From Dipylidium caninum (Eukaryota > Platyhelminthes > Cestoda > Cyclophyllidea > Dipylidiidae): a stretch of DNA of 64,000 nt. The notes beneath the pieces are model-generated. The model ran no database searches and was not told where the DNA came from. It saw only the letters and a list, made by a program, of their open reading frames with translations. How positions within the stretch are numbered: the first letter of the stretch is position 1; every line of letters starts with the position of its first letter. The stretch spans positions 124,001 to 188,000 of the forward strand of contig QEYB01000801.1 of NCBI GenBank assembly GCA_017562135.1, in the 5' to 3' direction. Position numbers and translations under genes: made by a program. Below, one piece after another: positions 51,001 through 62,407 of this stretch.

Positions 51001-54000
51001 AAATTTAGCAATATTATCATCGAGATGAAATGCCACAAGATTTGGTAACTGGCAGGATTTTGCGGTTATGAACCTTCGTCCTCGCACCTTCCAACATGAC
51101 GGCACAGGAACTGCATTGCAGACCTCATTCGTGTTTCCGACGACTACATCTCAGCCTTCCTGGGAGCTACTCGCGGGCTTCGTGTATCGAGTGAATCGGC
51201 GAGGAAATACAATTTCACTTGTTCTGGGCATGCATTCACGATCATATTTGTTCCAACCAAATAGGAAACGCCAAGTTTCGTAAAACCCAACCTTATAGGT
51301 CGAAACGACGACAAATAAATTAACTTTCAACAATCCGGACTCAAATATTCGGAGTAGGTCCTCTGTTCAAAAGAATTCTGCATATTTAAGACAAAGCTAT
51401 TCCAGGCAGTTATATCCAAATAGACCTACCCTGATGCGGGAAAAAGCTGCCCTTCTCTCAACGCATTCAACAAACCCCCCATTGTGGACTTCCGATAACT
51501 GACACACTTCATGCTTTTGCTAGAAAATCACCCAACTTACAGGCGTAAGTTGATGGACAGTGCAGGACCTCGTATGACGGATTATTCCGTCTTTTTAACC
51601 CTAGTATATCGTATTTATGAACAGTTTAATGAGGACGAACAATGTCGGGGTTTTGGAGGATACATTGTCCAATTCCATTAATTAAATCTACGCCATAACA
51701 TCCACAAAGTTGCGGAGAATAAAGAAGAACAAAAAAATATACAGCATCTAAAGGCGATTTCTCCAGAAGTTGGAGTCGTCGGTCCCAGATTCGTCAGGTG
51801 AACAGAATGTAGAAGTGGTCATGTGAGAGACCTTATGGAATTGAAGACGCCTAGGGATGTGGAATAAGCCAAACTATTCTCAGGGCTCATAATTTATTCA
51901 CCATAAACCGAAAAAGGCAACTGCACCAAGTCCACAATGGAAGGTTAATTACTCTAAAAAAGTTGAATCTGTTTATTGAACAAGCGTTAATAATTTAGAT
52001 AGTATAAAAAGTAAAATGCATATTCAACGCATGCAACCGGGTAAGTACATATACTCTAACACCCGAAAGCAAGTCTGCTTTCCCCTTGGAGGATGTCACA
52101 TGGAGGAATAAGGTGTTTTAGGGCTTTTCGGAATGACGAATAAATTCAAGTGGCTGTAGCATTGAGGGATGATGGCCATAATTAAATTCGTACATTAGTG
52201 TTGAGTTCCATTTCATCGTCCTAATCACCTTGACGAAAAGATAAATAGGTGGATGAAGCCGACTCCGTAATCTTTTACAGTTAAAGCAAAGCGGGTGGAT
52301 TTGGATAAAACTTGTGCCAAATTAGATGAATTTTCAGTCTTGAGACCACAAAACCTGGTAGCATTTGTTGAGAGCAATTTGTTGCGAGGAAGAACAACTG
52401 GTATAATGATGAGCAACTCGAAAGGCATGCTCCTACGTTGACCGTCACTCAAATTACCTTAGAATCCGGGTCCAATGATATAGAAGAGTATAGTTAACTT
52501 ACCCAGCGTCTTGTGCTTCATGAGCACGGATTAGACAGAGAAGGTTATTGGACTGCAGGAAGGCGCAGACAGCAGCATAAGAGTAGAAAAAAGAGCACCC
52601 ACGCACAGAGTTCTGCGAGAAATGGGTATTATTACGCTCTTGTCCGAAATCCTCCGTCGGATCCGACCACAGGATGTCGCACATGGGCCCGTGTGTAGGT
52701 GGCTCTCGAAAACGATCCATCTGGCGATTAGAAGAAAGCAAATTGTGACGGCCTCAAGATTTACAGGCAGAGAGCGAGATATAGACATTTCGGAACATTG
52801 ACTATTATGCGTCCCTATCAATATTTTAGCCTGAAAAGTGAGCTAATAAAATGAAAAGTAACTAAGACTACCAATTTGGAATGCGATGCTTTGCACTCTA
52901 TGCACTCTAGAGTGCTGTGTATCCTAACATAGGAGAGAAAAAAGGGGAGTTAGATAGGGGGGCCTCAAAATCATTGGGTTTCCTGTATATCAAAGGAGCT
53001 TGCGGTTGTAAAAAAAAGCAATTTCGTTAAATGGGCAAATAGTCAGAAAAAAGATGGCACTGTATTTCGAAGTGGACGCAAAGCGAATTGTTGGGGATAT
53101 TCATTTTCTGCCTCCCGCATGTTTCGGTTTTATGGATGATCTCAATATTTTCAGTGTCTTTCGCTGGTCAACAGCATTAAAGTTTTATGGAGTTTTTAAG
53201 AATTTCAATGACCACTTGCGCTGTCAAGCGTGTCTCCATTGAACCATGGGTGCTTGTAGCGATTTTTCCTCAAGTATTCAATTGTCGACCCAACTCCTAA
53301 ACCTCTGCATTTACGAGAATTCGCTGCATTTATCTCCTATCGAAACCTCGAAGATTTTACAAGAAATTATTCAATTTTAGTCCTTCCACACACCCCTAAA
53401 GATCGCTTCGAGGCGACAATGCCTTACTTCATTTTTTACTTGCACCTTCATCACAATAATCCCTTTCGCTATCGTTTCATCCTCTCCACCTCAAACAAGT
53501 TTTATTGACAGACATATGTTGGAGACAAGACGACAATTCAATGAAAGGTAGAAATTCGAAAGAAATTTGCTAAATATGAGTTGACCAATCCAGCAGGAGT
53601 GGTGGACTCATCGTCTTTCTGTTGATAAGAAATGTCACCATCGTTGTTTAATCCACTCCCATTAGTGGTGGAGACCAATTGTTTACTCTAACTGCAGGCC
53701 TGCCGGAGCAGTCGTCAATCAGCAGCTAATTACACAAGTCAGTTAACGAAGATGTGTAGCTGGTGTTGCTTTCGCGCTCCAGAGCAAACTCACCCAAGTT
53801 GACTTTTTTAATGTAGGCAGGAGGGGAGTTTAATTGCGTCTAATAGACAAAAGCTATCGCGTTTGTTTTTTCCATAAGAGAAATTTTTCTCATATGAAAT
53901 TAGGTTATTTTAAACTACTCAATTTCCCAACTAACGTTTTCATTGTTGGCCTAGGTAACAGAAGTTTGTCTGACTACACTGAGGACTCCACACTAACCAC

Positions 54001-57000
54001 ACTCGTCTGACTCTGTGAACTTTGAGTCGAGTGAACGTAATGGCAGACCTCAGTGCTAATAACCCCTCTTCCCCTAGGGCCGTGGTAAGGTTGTATCAAG
54101 ACGTATTCTCTCCGAAGCAGATTTATGTGGTACCTTGATTGGATAAATTTGGTCTCGTAGCAGTGACATCTTGAGAATGTATAACTTCTATTTTTCCTCT
54201 TCTCGACACCTGAAAATTGCAATTTGAATTTTTCTATTTATCCACCTGAAAGGTGTGAATGAATAAAAGGCCTAACAGGTCTACATTGAGACAACACCAC
54301 CCTGTGTGTGTGTACCTGCCGTTCAAAGGTTTATTTTCCTTCTCGCATTCGATGAGTGCACTTTATCATCTATTACTGACGGTGAAAGTGATTTAAAAGC
54401 GCAGGATTTGTCGGAAATGAGGGGAAAATTTTCGAAAGATACAAGGGAAAAAAGTCATTACCTACCTCATCGACTTGTAACTACGTTACGTTACTTCTAA
54501 AACATCTACAGCTTTTGTTTACATGAGAATGACAGGATTGACAGTTTGGTGACAAGACAACAGAGTTGGACTATCATCCCCTCAAAAACGTCATTCCAGA
54601 AAGAAAATTTAAAGGGGACAAAACGAGAAATACTGTTACCCAGGAAACAGGCAAACTGCCTACCCTGTAATGCAATTAACGGGGAGTTATTGGTCGAAGC
54701 CTCACTGCCAGTAGATTCTCAAAATCCAACCTAGTGCCAAATTCTTGAGACGGGATTGATGACAATAATGAAAACTTGAATATACTCACTTCAAAATTGA
54801 CTACAGTAATTAGGTGGTAGAAGAGTGCTGTCTTCACGTCTCGACGTCTAACCTTGTAGATATGACAACAACTTGGGATGAATGAAAAAGTGAAAATTTT
54901 TTCGAGTCTACGCTCAACTAATTCAGCACTTTCAATGGGCATAGAGGGATCTAAAGTTGGTGTGTAGACTTAAAGAAGCACTTTGGCAGGAAAGGCCACA
55001 GTTTCCCTGTGCCAAATCGCTGAACATGCCTTAGACGGGGGACAGCAGTGTAGCCAGAATATCAAAAAGTGACATTAAGGGCAGTGAAAGTCCATAAATT
55101 CGACATTGCCAATGACTAATTATGAACTGGGCTCTCTTCTTGCCCCTTAATACATGCGCTTCTGTCCACTGTTAAGCCGACTGTTTCATTTTAACGTGAA
55201 TATATCTCTTATTACGGAATATAGAGAAGACATGGTAGAATCGGAACCTCAAGTTAATTGTACAATTTCGTATTCCCTTTATGATTCCTTCTTTGTTACT
55301 AGTCACAAATTTCTATTCCATTATGAAATGGAGAAGAAAGGAAGTTTTGAAATGTCAGCTCTCCTTTTATCCCTTAGACTTGAGATTCCTCCTGAATTTA
55401 AGTTTAGTGGTCTTAGTAATGAAAAGCCTATGAATTTGTAGAAAGACAGAACAATAATAATAATAATAACTGGAAAGGACATGGAACAGTGTGAGAAAAG
55501 AATTAAGATTAAACGGGAGCATCTGATCAGAACTGTTTTTCACACCCGAGTATAGTGAGATCGCAACAGACAAATAGTTCAAAGAGCCACTTTAACAAAT
55601 GAGGGAAAATTTGATGGGCTTCTTCACGTCCTGATCCTTGTACCCAACATCCATGATTGAAAGAATCAAGATACACCTGCAACAAGAAGTGTGGGGAGAC
55701 AACATTGGAAAGAGGTGTTCAATGTAACATCTCGAGACCTTCAAGCAACAGTCGCCTAACCTTCATTCTTCAATTTAGATGTTTTATATTGGCGCGGTGA
55801 ATAACTGGTTGAAAAGTGATTAGAAGGGTGGAGGGATAGAGGGAATCGGGCTGAATATGGCCGAAGAGATGCCCAGATGGGTGACCCTAAATTACTGATG
55901 AGCATCGCAGAAATGGATGGGGGAAAGAAACAGATTGAGGGGCAAAGAAGTAATTAAAGAGCGGATGTTCGACTACAAGACAACGGAGGAGGCATGAATG
56001 GAGCAGTGAAGTTGAAATGAGTGGAAAAATTGAATCAGGTTATGTAAATCTCTGGGCGAAGGAATGCGCAAAAGATCGAAATTTACGAACAATATCAGTA
56101 GTTATTCAGATTCACCTTTTAAGGGTTGCATGCATAAAGAAGCAGTGGAGTATCCTAATCCATATTTTCACATCTTACCTTTTTAATGTCGTTGAGGGAG
56201 TGAATTTCCGGCGACAAGCCTCCATGTACACAGAGGAATTGTTGGTTAATGAGAGCCGCCAAAGGAAGACAGTCGAACGCCGCCATACAGGCATCGTACA
56301 CCGAATCCGTGTACTTCAACCGACCTGTATTTTGACATAGAAAAAATAACCTTAGATCGCAAAGTATCCAGAGCTCAACTCTAGAGGTCACAATATTTAT
56401 CGACAGTAGTGTTACCAACACGCGCGACATCCTCCTACTTACTTGCTTCATAGACACTGATTCACAATACTGCGTTCGTTAATCCAAAGATTACGAAGGA
56501 ATTGGTAGTGTGCAGCATAATCTTATCACATTTTTTCGTGAGGACCGAATTCCCTTTTGCCTTTTATTCTGTGTCACCTACTGACTCGGTGGCATTTGAC
56601 ACGTCTCGAACGCCCTAGTGATGTGATCTACACTTGGGGTGAGTTGTCATAACATTTCGAAATACTTTCAGGTTCTGGGAAGTAAAAAAGAAAGCTTTCA
56701 AAGAAATGCGTTCCTACATTTTTGTCACGCCTTATTTACAACATAACGTTCCTAGAGGCCACAGTTTTGTGTTGATGCCTATGGAATTAATTTAATCGCC
56801 TTTAATTTAGCGGTTGGATGTAATTAGGCCCTCCTTACCGCGCCGCGGTATTGTTTGTTTTAATTACACAAATTGCGCTGCCTATGAACTTTTAGAAACT
56901 TACATTTAAGCCCAACTTAGGGGAATTTAGTTCATTCACAAGACCACCCGACGTCTCATTTCTTTACGCATCCCCGTCGTCTACATCCTGAGCACTTACC

Positions 57001-60000
57001 TTAAGCCAGTTACATATTCGCATCATTCGCCTTCTTAATTTCGCAAAGTCGTGCTAACTAATCACTAGACTAATTACTGCATCTTAGTAATTGAAATTCC
57101 AATGAAACCAGCACATAACGTCGATGTGTACAAGGAAACAGATTAAAGAAAGGTAGGGAACGACTAAGGTCTGCCGTTTTTGACAGGACGCCGGAATGCC
57201 TGGTGCACTTTAGCACGAGGTGGCGTCCCTCTCCTCCTCCACTTTGCGAAAAAGGCAAGTCACCTTTCTGTCCGGAAGTATAAGCCAAATTCTCTTCTAG
57301 TCCTCGTGGAAGTTGGGTCTTACGGGCGATAAAAAAGCAGGATAGTGATTCCACTTAGCTTAACTCTTGAAAAAAGGATATGGACTTTTAGAACTTATTG
57401 CCAAATAGGATGTTAGCCAACAAATGGGGATGGGAAGGTAAGATGCCCATCCGAGAGTCAGATCGATTCATAGGAGGATCACACCTATTTGTGGTGATAT
57501 AATTAAGCACGCAAAGTTACCACGAGAAGAATTATGGTTTAGTGTTAATGGCGTTTAATAGGAGAATGATACGCGAAAATTTCTACGGCTTACGCGGTGA
57601 AGGAGTCCAGTCGGAGTAAACAATGTCTTAATTATGATACTTTTTATTTTTCACTAAACATTCACTTTCGTTGTCTCTCCCCCGTTTCACTGTGATTCAT
57701 CAAGAAAATAGCTCATTCAACTTTCCTGGATTCCACCCTGGTTAATGGCAAAATTGACGTGACAATACCGAAAGATATGCCGGATAATTGTTGGTCGCGT
57801 AAAAGACTACTGTTGAGTATTTCCTCTCGAAATTGGTCATTCAGTCAACAACGAGACAAGGCGATGAAAGGGTCTTTTCATTGTGTGCTCACGTCTTAGT
57901 GATATTGTCTCCAGCCTGCTTAGTGTACAGCCAATTGGACTCCACTAGACCCTAAGTTCCGCCTCAATAACTCTACCAAACATGCTCACTTTCCAGTTCA
58001 ACAACTACAAAATTCCTCATTTCCCACTACTCCCCCGTCCCACCCAGATAAAGTAACCTGCGAAAACGTCTAGTTGACTTCTTTTTGCACACACACGTAT
58101 AAAATATCTATGTCAATGAAAAAAAAATTTACCAGGAAATAGGAAGATAAGGTGTCTTTTTCACAGTAAAATTATACGACCAAATGAAAATGAGGCACTA
58201 GCAACCAAGAAGGGGGAATCACGAAATGCAAGGCGAGGAAAAGTGGATATTTGACAAACTGCTCAAGATTTCTACACTTTAGTATAGATAACGAAAGCCC
58301 CGAAATATCCGCCACCCGCTAAATTTCGAAAGTTCTCAGTTGTGAAGTCGATGAGGGGCGAAAGGTGGATGATGTAACGTGGTGATGAGGAAAAACCAGC
58401 CCGAGATGTTGAGGTTAATTTACATGATAGGGGGGTTATGTCACGTGGAAACGCAGTGTACTGTTTACCCAATGCTCCTGTTGCGCAAACTTGGTATTTG
58501 AATGATGTTATTACAGTAGACGGAGTCTACGCACGCACTCTGATGATACACCGTGGGGGGGGGGGGGGGACATTGTATTGACATATAGGGGATTTGCACG
58601 TGAGAAACTGAAGCGATGAATTTCTCCCCTAACGAAATAAAGTTCAGTAGTTGGAAGGCCCCTCAGATAGCAGCCATCACGTATTCATACGAGACGTTTT
58701 TGCGCCAAGAGAAGGTTTAACTTTCATACAGATGCAAACTAGGGTGTTAATAGGATGCGATAACGTCTACACCTTTTTCTCCGCTCATTCAATCTGTGGT
58801 AACCACTCTGTCGTGTACTCGGCAGGCCTGGTTTCCGCACACTTTTGCAGCAGACTGACTATGAAAGAAACGCCAAGGCATCCAAGTTAGGTGGTCCATC
58901 GCAATTTGAGATTTCCTACTCAACACTGCAAATTTTTCAACACTTGAGTAACTGGATCTCATTTTTTCTTGTAGCTACACTTCATTTATCCAGATTAACG
59001 ACGACTATTTATGCTGCTACATATGCAGCAATTCCTCTCGCCACGGTAAATTGCTCTTTAATACGTGTGATATTGGAGGCAAAAGTCCAATCAAAAAGTC
59101 TTCTTATGGTAATTCGTACATTCTCCTTGGAGATCTCAGACTCTACTTAAACAATTGCAAAATGGAAGTCTCTGTTTACCATCTAAACTCAAAGGCGCCT
59201 AGTCCCAGCCTCTGCGCACGATCTTCTTTCGGTTGTGTCAACGGCCATTCATCGAGCCCCTTGTTTAGTCAAACGGTGGTATTTGCGTTCTAGCTTAACT
59301 CTTGATTCATCATGAACGTGTATGAAGACCAGGACTTTAAGGAAAATGGAGGAGTGTTGGACATTGTTTTAAATATTATGCTACGGTACAGTACTCTTGG
59401 CTGGGGTGATTAAGCAAAACTTGGTCGTCATGATACATTTCTCCTCTGCTTGGAAATGGGACGAGACGAGGCTGAAGTATTCTTTTCAGACACCAGCCTA
59501 CCCGTGGAAGTTCAAGGCAGTATGATATACAAAGTTAAATGGTAGGTTATGAGTCCACTCCTTTTAGATTCTACTCTTACTTAATCTGCGTTTGTAAGGC
59601 AAGCGGGTTTGTCAAGCATTAGTAAAATACGAAATACCTCTGCTGTGAACCATTGGTCAGCGCTCATAGTGCCTTCCGAAGGCAAGTGCCTTTCCGAAGA
59701 GTCAAGAAAATTCTACTGGACCGGTTTCCCGTGCTGCCTTTCTTTCTGCTTTGGCATGAAATACCACTCATGGAACCATAGTAAGGAAGTATTTAAATAA
59801 TGTCGTCGCTAACTTGAGAGATCGAGGAAAATTGTTTCTTCGCAGATTACGATGTATCTTCCCGCCTCTCTGCCTTAATGCAGTCACTAAGTTCGGCTTG
59901 CGCATCTTCATCTTATGTGGTGAGGAAATGGAGGAGATGTTTAAAAAACAAAGAGAAGAAAAACGGTTCAGATACAGGCATTGGCAACAGAAGCATTGGG

Positions 60001-62407
60001 AGGGTTTGAGCGACACGCAATTTCATGGCGGTGTGAACAAAAACATCATAACCATTGGATAATAACGCGAGAGCAGTAGAAGTAGAAGCCACAGCGATAG
60101 CGAAATATGGGAGTATAATTAATGGACGAGAGATTGTATCAAGTCAATAAAAAACTGAATTCTCACGCACTTTCTCCCGAAAGCCCCATTTGCGATCGCA
60201 AGTTTTTCATTTGTTGGAGTTTACAGTATAATTTTCATACTTCCCCACAGACATCGCTTTTATTCAGAAAACGGCGAGTGTTGTCTGGCGAAATATCTCT
60301 TAGAATGGCATTTAACACTGTTGGCGTTCGACAAATACTTCGGTTGGCTTGCTTGGAGATTTGACTCTATTCGATGGTAAGTGGTACATTGAACAAAACA
60401 CTTGATAATGCATAAACATGCAGTTGACTCAACAACTGCCAACTCATTCTCGGTGGTATTGCTCGAAGTAGCCCAAAAAATATGAAAAAAAACTTGCTTC
60501 CATAAAAATACACGCGATGACGGGCTATAACTACTTGAGTAGAAATATTTCTTACTTTTCGGAGCGATATCTCAAATTGAGTACAATAAATAGGCCGAAA
60601 AAAAGAGGATTAAGAGGGCATTTACGCTCTTATGCTTGAATTAAGTCTGTGACCGTTGATCGGTTTAGATAGATAAGGATAACATTGACACCAGCATCAA
60701 CACTGCCTAAACAACTTATCCAAGCAAGAATTCATTCGTCACTTCAAGGGACGCTATCTTGCCACAGTTTCGACTTCTGTTTAGTAGTACAAAATTGATA
60801 AAAAACGTTGTATTTCAACTAATTCCCAAATTATTTCAGCCGGTAGGAGAGAAGTAGAAGACGTTATTTGATGTGGATGTAGGCACAAGACTACGCGCTC
60901 TGTACCTCAAGCACCTTAATCGCCAACTAAGACTCGAGTAAAGGGAAAGATTGAGCTTTTCGATATACTCGCAAGGAAAGATCTGACTACTCAAAAAGGC
61001 AGCTTTAAGATAGCCCGATTTGAGAGAGCAACTTACATTCCTGTCGGAAGGTGAAGTATTCTGTTAAGTGTCTGCACTCGTGGTTTCCCCGTAGGAGGAA
61101 GAAGGTGAGCGGATAAGTCATTTTCAGTGCGAAGAGGTAGAGGACACACTAAAGGAGAAGGTAAGAAATGTAAACAGGCGTTTTCTTAGAGTACCTCACG
61201 ATTAAGTAGTATCGCGTTTTACTGTCAATATTATCGCCTTCCCATTGCAGTTTGAGTGAAAAGACCATAGAAATTACCAATTATTAGTTATCTCAAAGTT
61301 CCACAATACCTTGGTGTTCATCGGCACTGCTTCCTCAACACAATTTTTCAGGGATCCTTGGATATGTATAAAAGTAGCATAACAGGGGGCAGTTACAAAA
61401 GTAACAGGCAGATTGGGTCAGTTTTATTAAGAGTTCCGTAGATTCCTGTGAAAAGTGGTATATCTTTTACCTCTGTCAGGCGAGAGATTTCGTAACTTTT
61501 TTAGTAAAGAATTCACTGAATTATGAGTCTGTGTTCCAAGGTTATACGAGTCATTCACAAAGTATGGAGGAGCGATCACTGATGGATAAATCAGTAATCT
61601 AAACGTCTACACTTAATTTTGGCATCTAATGATGTACGGCAATGAGTACACTTCTGAGATTTCGTAGCATTGAATACTGCAGAAGGCGAAAGCGCCAAGT
61701 GAAATCTCGGTAATCTGCGTTTTGGAGTTATTCAACCCATAATTCCTCTCGCCCTATTCTTCCACCATCGGTCAGCTCCAACGACCGTTTAGGCCTTTAT
61801 CAAAAGCAAAACAGTTCGGACCTTAGTCCAAGGCATCATAATGCAGTTGTCATCGTGATTCACATATTACACATTAGCATAAAGTCTACTCACAAAAGGG
61901 ACTGTAGGACATTTTAGAGGACGTGAAGAGGCCTGTCTACGACATTTTGTGTAATAAGAAGGAAGTAGTAAACCCAACTGTGTCCAGGAGATATCATAAG
62001 CAAATGGTACAACGGAGTGTGAGCTAAAAACTTTATTTTAAGTGACCGGTTCCATAGACCGGTTGAACTTGCCTTGTAGTAGTAAACTGTTGCATCCCAC
62101 TCTATATCCACTTCAATAATATCAACAACAACGCGCTTAGGCAAATACATGAAATCGGTTTACAACTCTGCACCCTACCTCCGAGAAAATAATTGGTTTC
62201 TCTCTCAATCCTGCATTCGGACTGATGACTAAGTAACGTTGAGGGAAGCGTGTCATAAAATCGTAAGAAGAGGCGATCTTACCTCCATGCTGAAACAGCC
62301 TCGATCGACGTAGTCGCCCATAAAGAGGTATTGTGTGGCTGAGGGATCTCCACCGACTTCTAGAAGCTTCATGAGGTCGTAAAACTGGCCATGAATGTCG
62401 CCACAGA
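41841..62407 (-). CDS. PPP3C: Calcineurin (PP2B) catalytic subunit A, 5'-partial, ten exons
   Basis: Calcium/calmodulin-activated serine/threonine phosphatase that acts with a regulatory B subunit. Exons in order (minus strand): 62283-62407, 61037-61148, 56179-56324, 52503-52720, 47529-47623, 47356-47481, 47206-47280, 45751-45832, 44619-44716, 41841-42058. All join in phase. The first exon begins inside the codon before CGDIHG, so about 86 N-terminal residues lie outside the window. Visible: metal-binding [21 protein letters not shown], and the histidines of CVHGG and IRAHEAQD; substrate and B-subunit region [11 protein letters not shown] and [21 protein letters not shown] (its first 20 residues are the B-binding helix area); calmodulin-binding [29 protein letters not shown]; and the autoinhibitory helix [20 protein letters not shown]. 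Compared with vertebrate forms, about 14 residues before the autoinhibitory helix are missing. Paralogue (PPP3CA/B/C) cannot be assigned for an invertebrate. Confidence 0.96.
43008..43256 (-). CDS. Unidentified ORF inside a calcineurin intron
   Basis: An ATG-initiated frame of 82 residues on the same strand as calcineurin, starting [20 protein letters not shown] and including [16 protein letters not shown]. It lies in the 2.56 kb intron before the last exon. The first half looks protein-like, the second is Glu/Gly/Arg-rich over a purine-rich tract. No family recognised; it may be chance. Confidence 0.2.
   Translation of the reverse strand: MKFEIDKSTTSGNTTMKVNINAAVFDRAFKQAYETFFSLHNIIGWRGQARNENSRVILERVGEGKIMEGGERGKREGVFIAT
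44223..44246. repeat. Short GGTA tandem repeat
   Basis: Imperfect run of GGTA units (GGTGGGTAGGTAGGTAGGTC and so on) in a calcineurin intron. A simple microsatellite. Confidence 0.8.
44619..44716 (-). CDS. PPP3C: Calcineurin A exon, [11 protein letters not shown]
   Basis: Acceptor CGTGTCTTTAG; the first base completes the Arg codon, then [19 protein letters not shown] and [12 protein letters not shown]. Donor T|GTGAGT. Confidence 0.94.
45751..45832 (-). CDS. PPP3C: Calcineurin A exon, calmodulin-binding region
   Basis: Encodes [20 protein letters not shown] and TLLR, the basic amphipathic calmodulin-binding helix. Acceptor CCCACCTAG, donor CG|GTAAAT; 82 bases in phase. Confidence 0.94.
45852..45859. 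repeat. G8 homopolymer
   Basis: Eight consecutive G in the calcineurin intron, 20 bases upstream (minus-strand sense) of the calmodulin-binding exon; on the coding strand it forms part of the pyrimidine tract of that acceptor. Confidence 0.75.
47206..47280 (-). CDS. PPP3C: Calcineurin A exon, B-binding helix end and acidic linker
   Basis: Acceptor [29 protein letters not shown] followed by an acidic SEDD stretch; donor A|GTGAGT. Phase 1 at both ends. Confidence 0.92.
47356..47481 (-). CDS. PPP3C: Calcineurin A exon, B-subunit-binding region
   Basis: Acceptor ACTCGTGTAG; encodes [20 protein letters not shown] and [19 protein letters not shown]. Donor G|GTAGGA. Confidence 0.95.
47529..47623 (-). 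CDS. PPP3C: Calcineurin A exon, [11 protein letters not shown]
   Basis: Acceptor CGCTTTTCAG; encodes [20 protein letters not shown] and [11 protein letters not shown], the conserved end of the phosphatase fold. Donor G|GTAAGT. The next intron is only 47 bases. Confidence 0.95.
48052..48083. repeat. Perfect tandem duplication of a 16-mer
   Basis: GATAAAGATACGTCCA occurs twice head to tail in the calcineurin intron between the exons at 47623 and 52503. Probably a replication-slippage duplication. Confidence 0.9.
49223..49368 (-). CDS. Exon-like segment of unknown identity inside a calcineurin intron
   Basis: After an acceptor-like pyrimidine tract ending TTGTAG, a 146-base open segment reads [20 protein letters not shown], then [20 protein letters not shown] and ILYDGDWR, ending at a GTATCT donor. 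The helical, charged-hydrophobic pattern looks genuinely coding and both splice-like borders fit, but I cannot name the family or find certain partner exons. It could be an exon of a nested gene, a retained pseudogene fragment or chance. A longer plus-strand ORF over the same bases looks like its shadow. Confidence 0.3.
52503..52720 (-). CDS. PPP3C: Calcineurin A exon, RAHEAQD motif
   Basis: Acceptor TCTAATCGCCAG; begins [20 protein letters not shown] and ends [11 protein letters not shown], with the last metal-binding histidine; phase 2 at GG|GTA. Confidence 0.95.
55453..55469. repeat. AAT trinucleotide repeat
   Basis: Five AAT units and a partial sixth in a calcineurin intron. Confidence 0.85.
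56179..56324 (-). CDS. PPP3C: Calcineurin A exon, CVHGG motif
   Basis: Acceptor AAAATACAG; encodes [20 protein letters not shown], then [20 protein letters not shown], where the His coordinates metal. Donor AAG|GTAAGA. Confidence 0.96.
56325..61036 (-). other. Calcineurin intron, 4.7 kb
   Basis: Lies between the RGNHEC and CVHGG exons. It holds the G15 run and unremarkable short open frames (for example 58272-58472 minus, 59814-60062 plus); I see no gene or mobile element in it. Confidence 0.6.
58555..58569. repeat. G15 homopolymer
   Basis: Fifteen consecutive G, the longest homopolymer noticed, in the large calcineurin intron between exons at 56324 and 61037. Homopolymers of this length are prone to length errors in sequencing. 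Confidence 0.9.
61037..61148 (-). CDS. PPP3C: Calcineurin A exon, RGNHEC motif
   Basis: Acceptor TTCTCCTTTAG; begins [14 protein letters not shown] and includes [18 protein letters not shown] with the catalytic Asn-His. Ends phase 1 at T|GTAAGT. Confidence 0.96.
62283..62407 (-). CDS. PPP3C: Calcineurin A exon, CGDIHG and GDYVDRG motifs
   Basis: Acceptor TCCGTTTACAG; TC completes a Val codon, then [19 protein letters not shown] and [15 protein letters not shown], both metal-binding motifs of PPP phosphatases. Donor GAG|GTAAGA. Confidence 0.96.
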
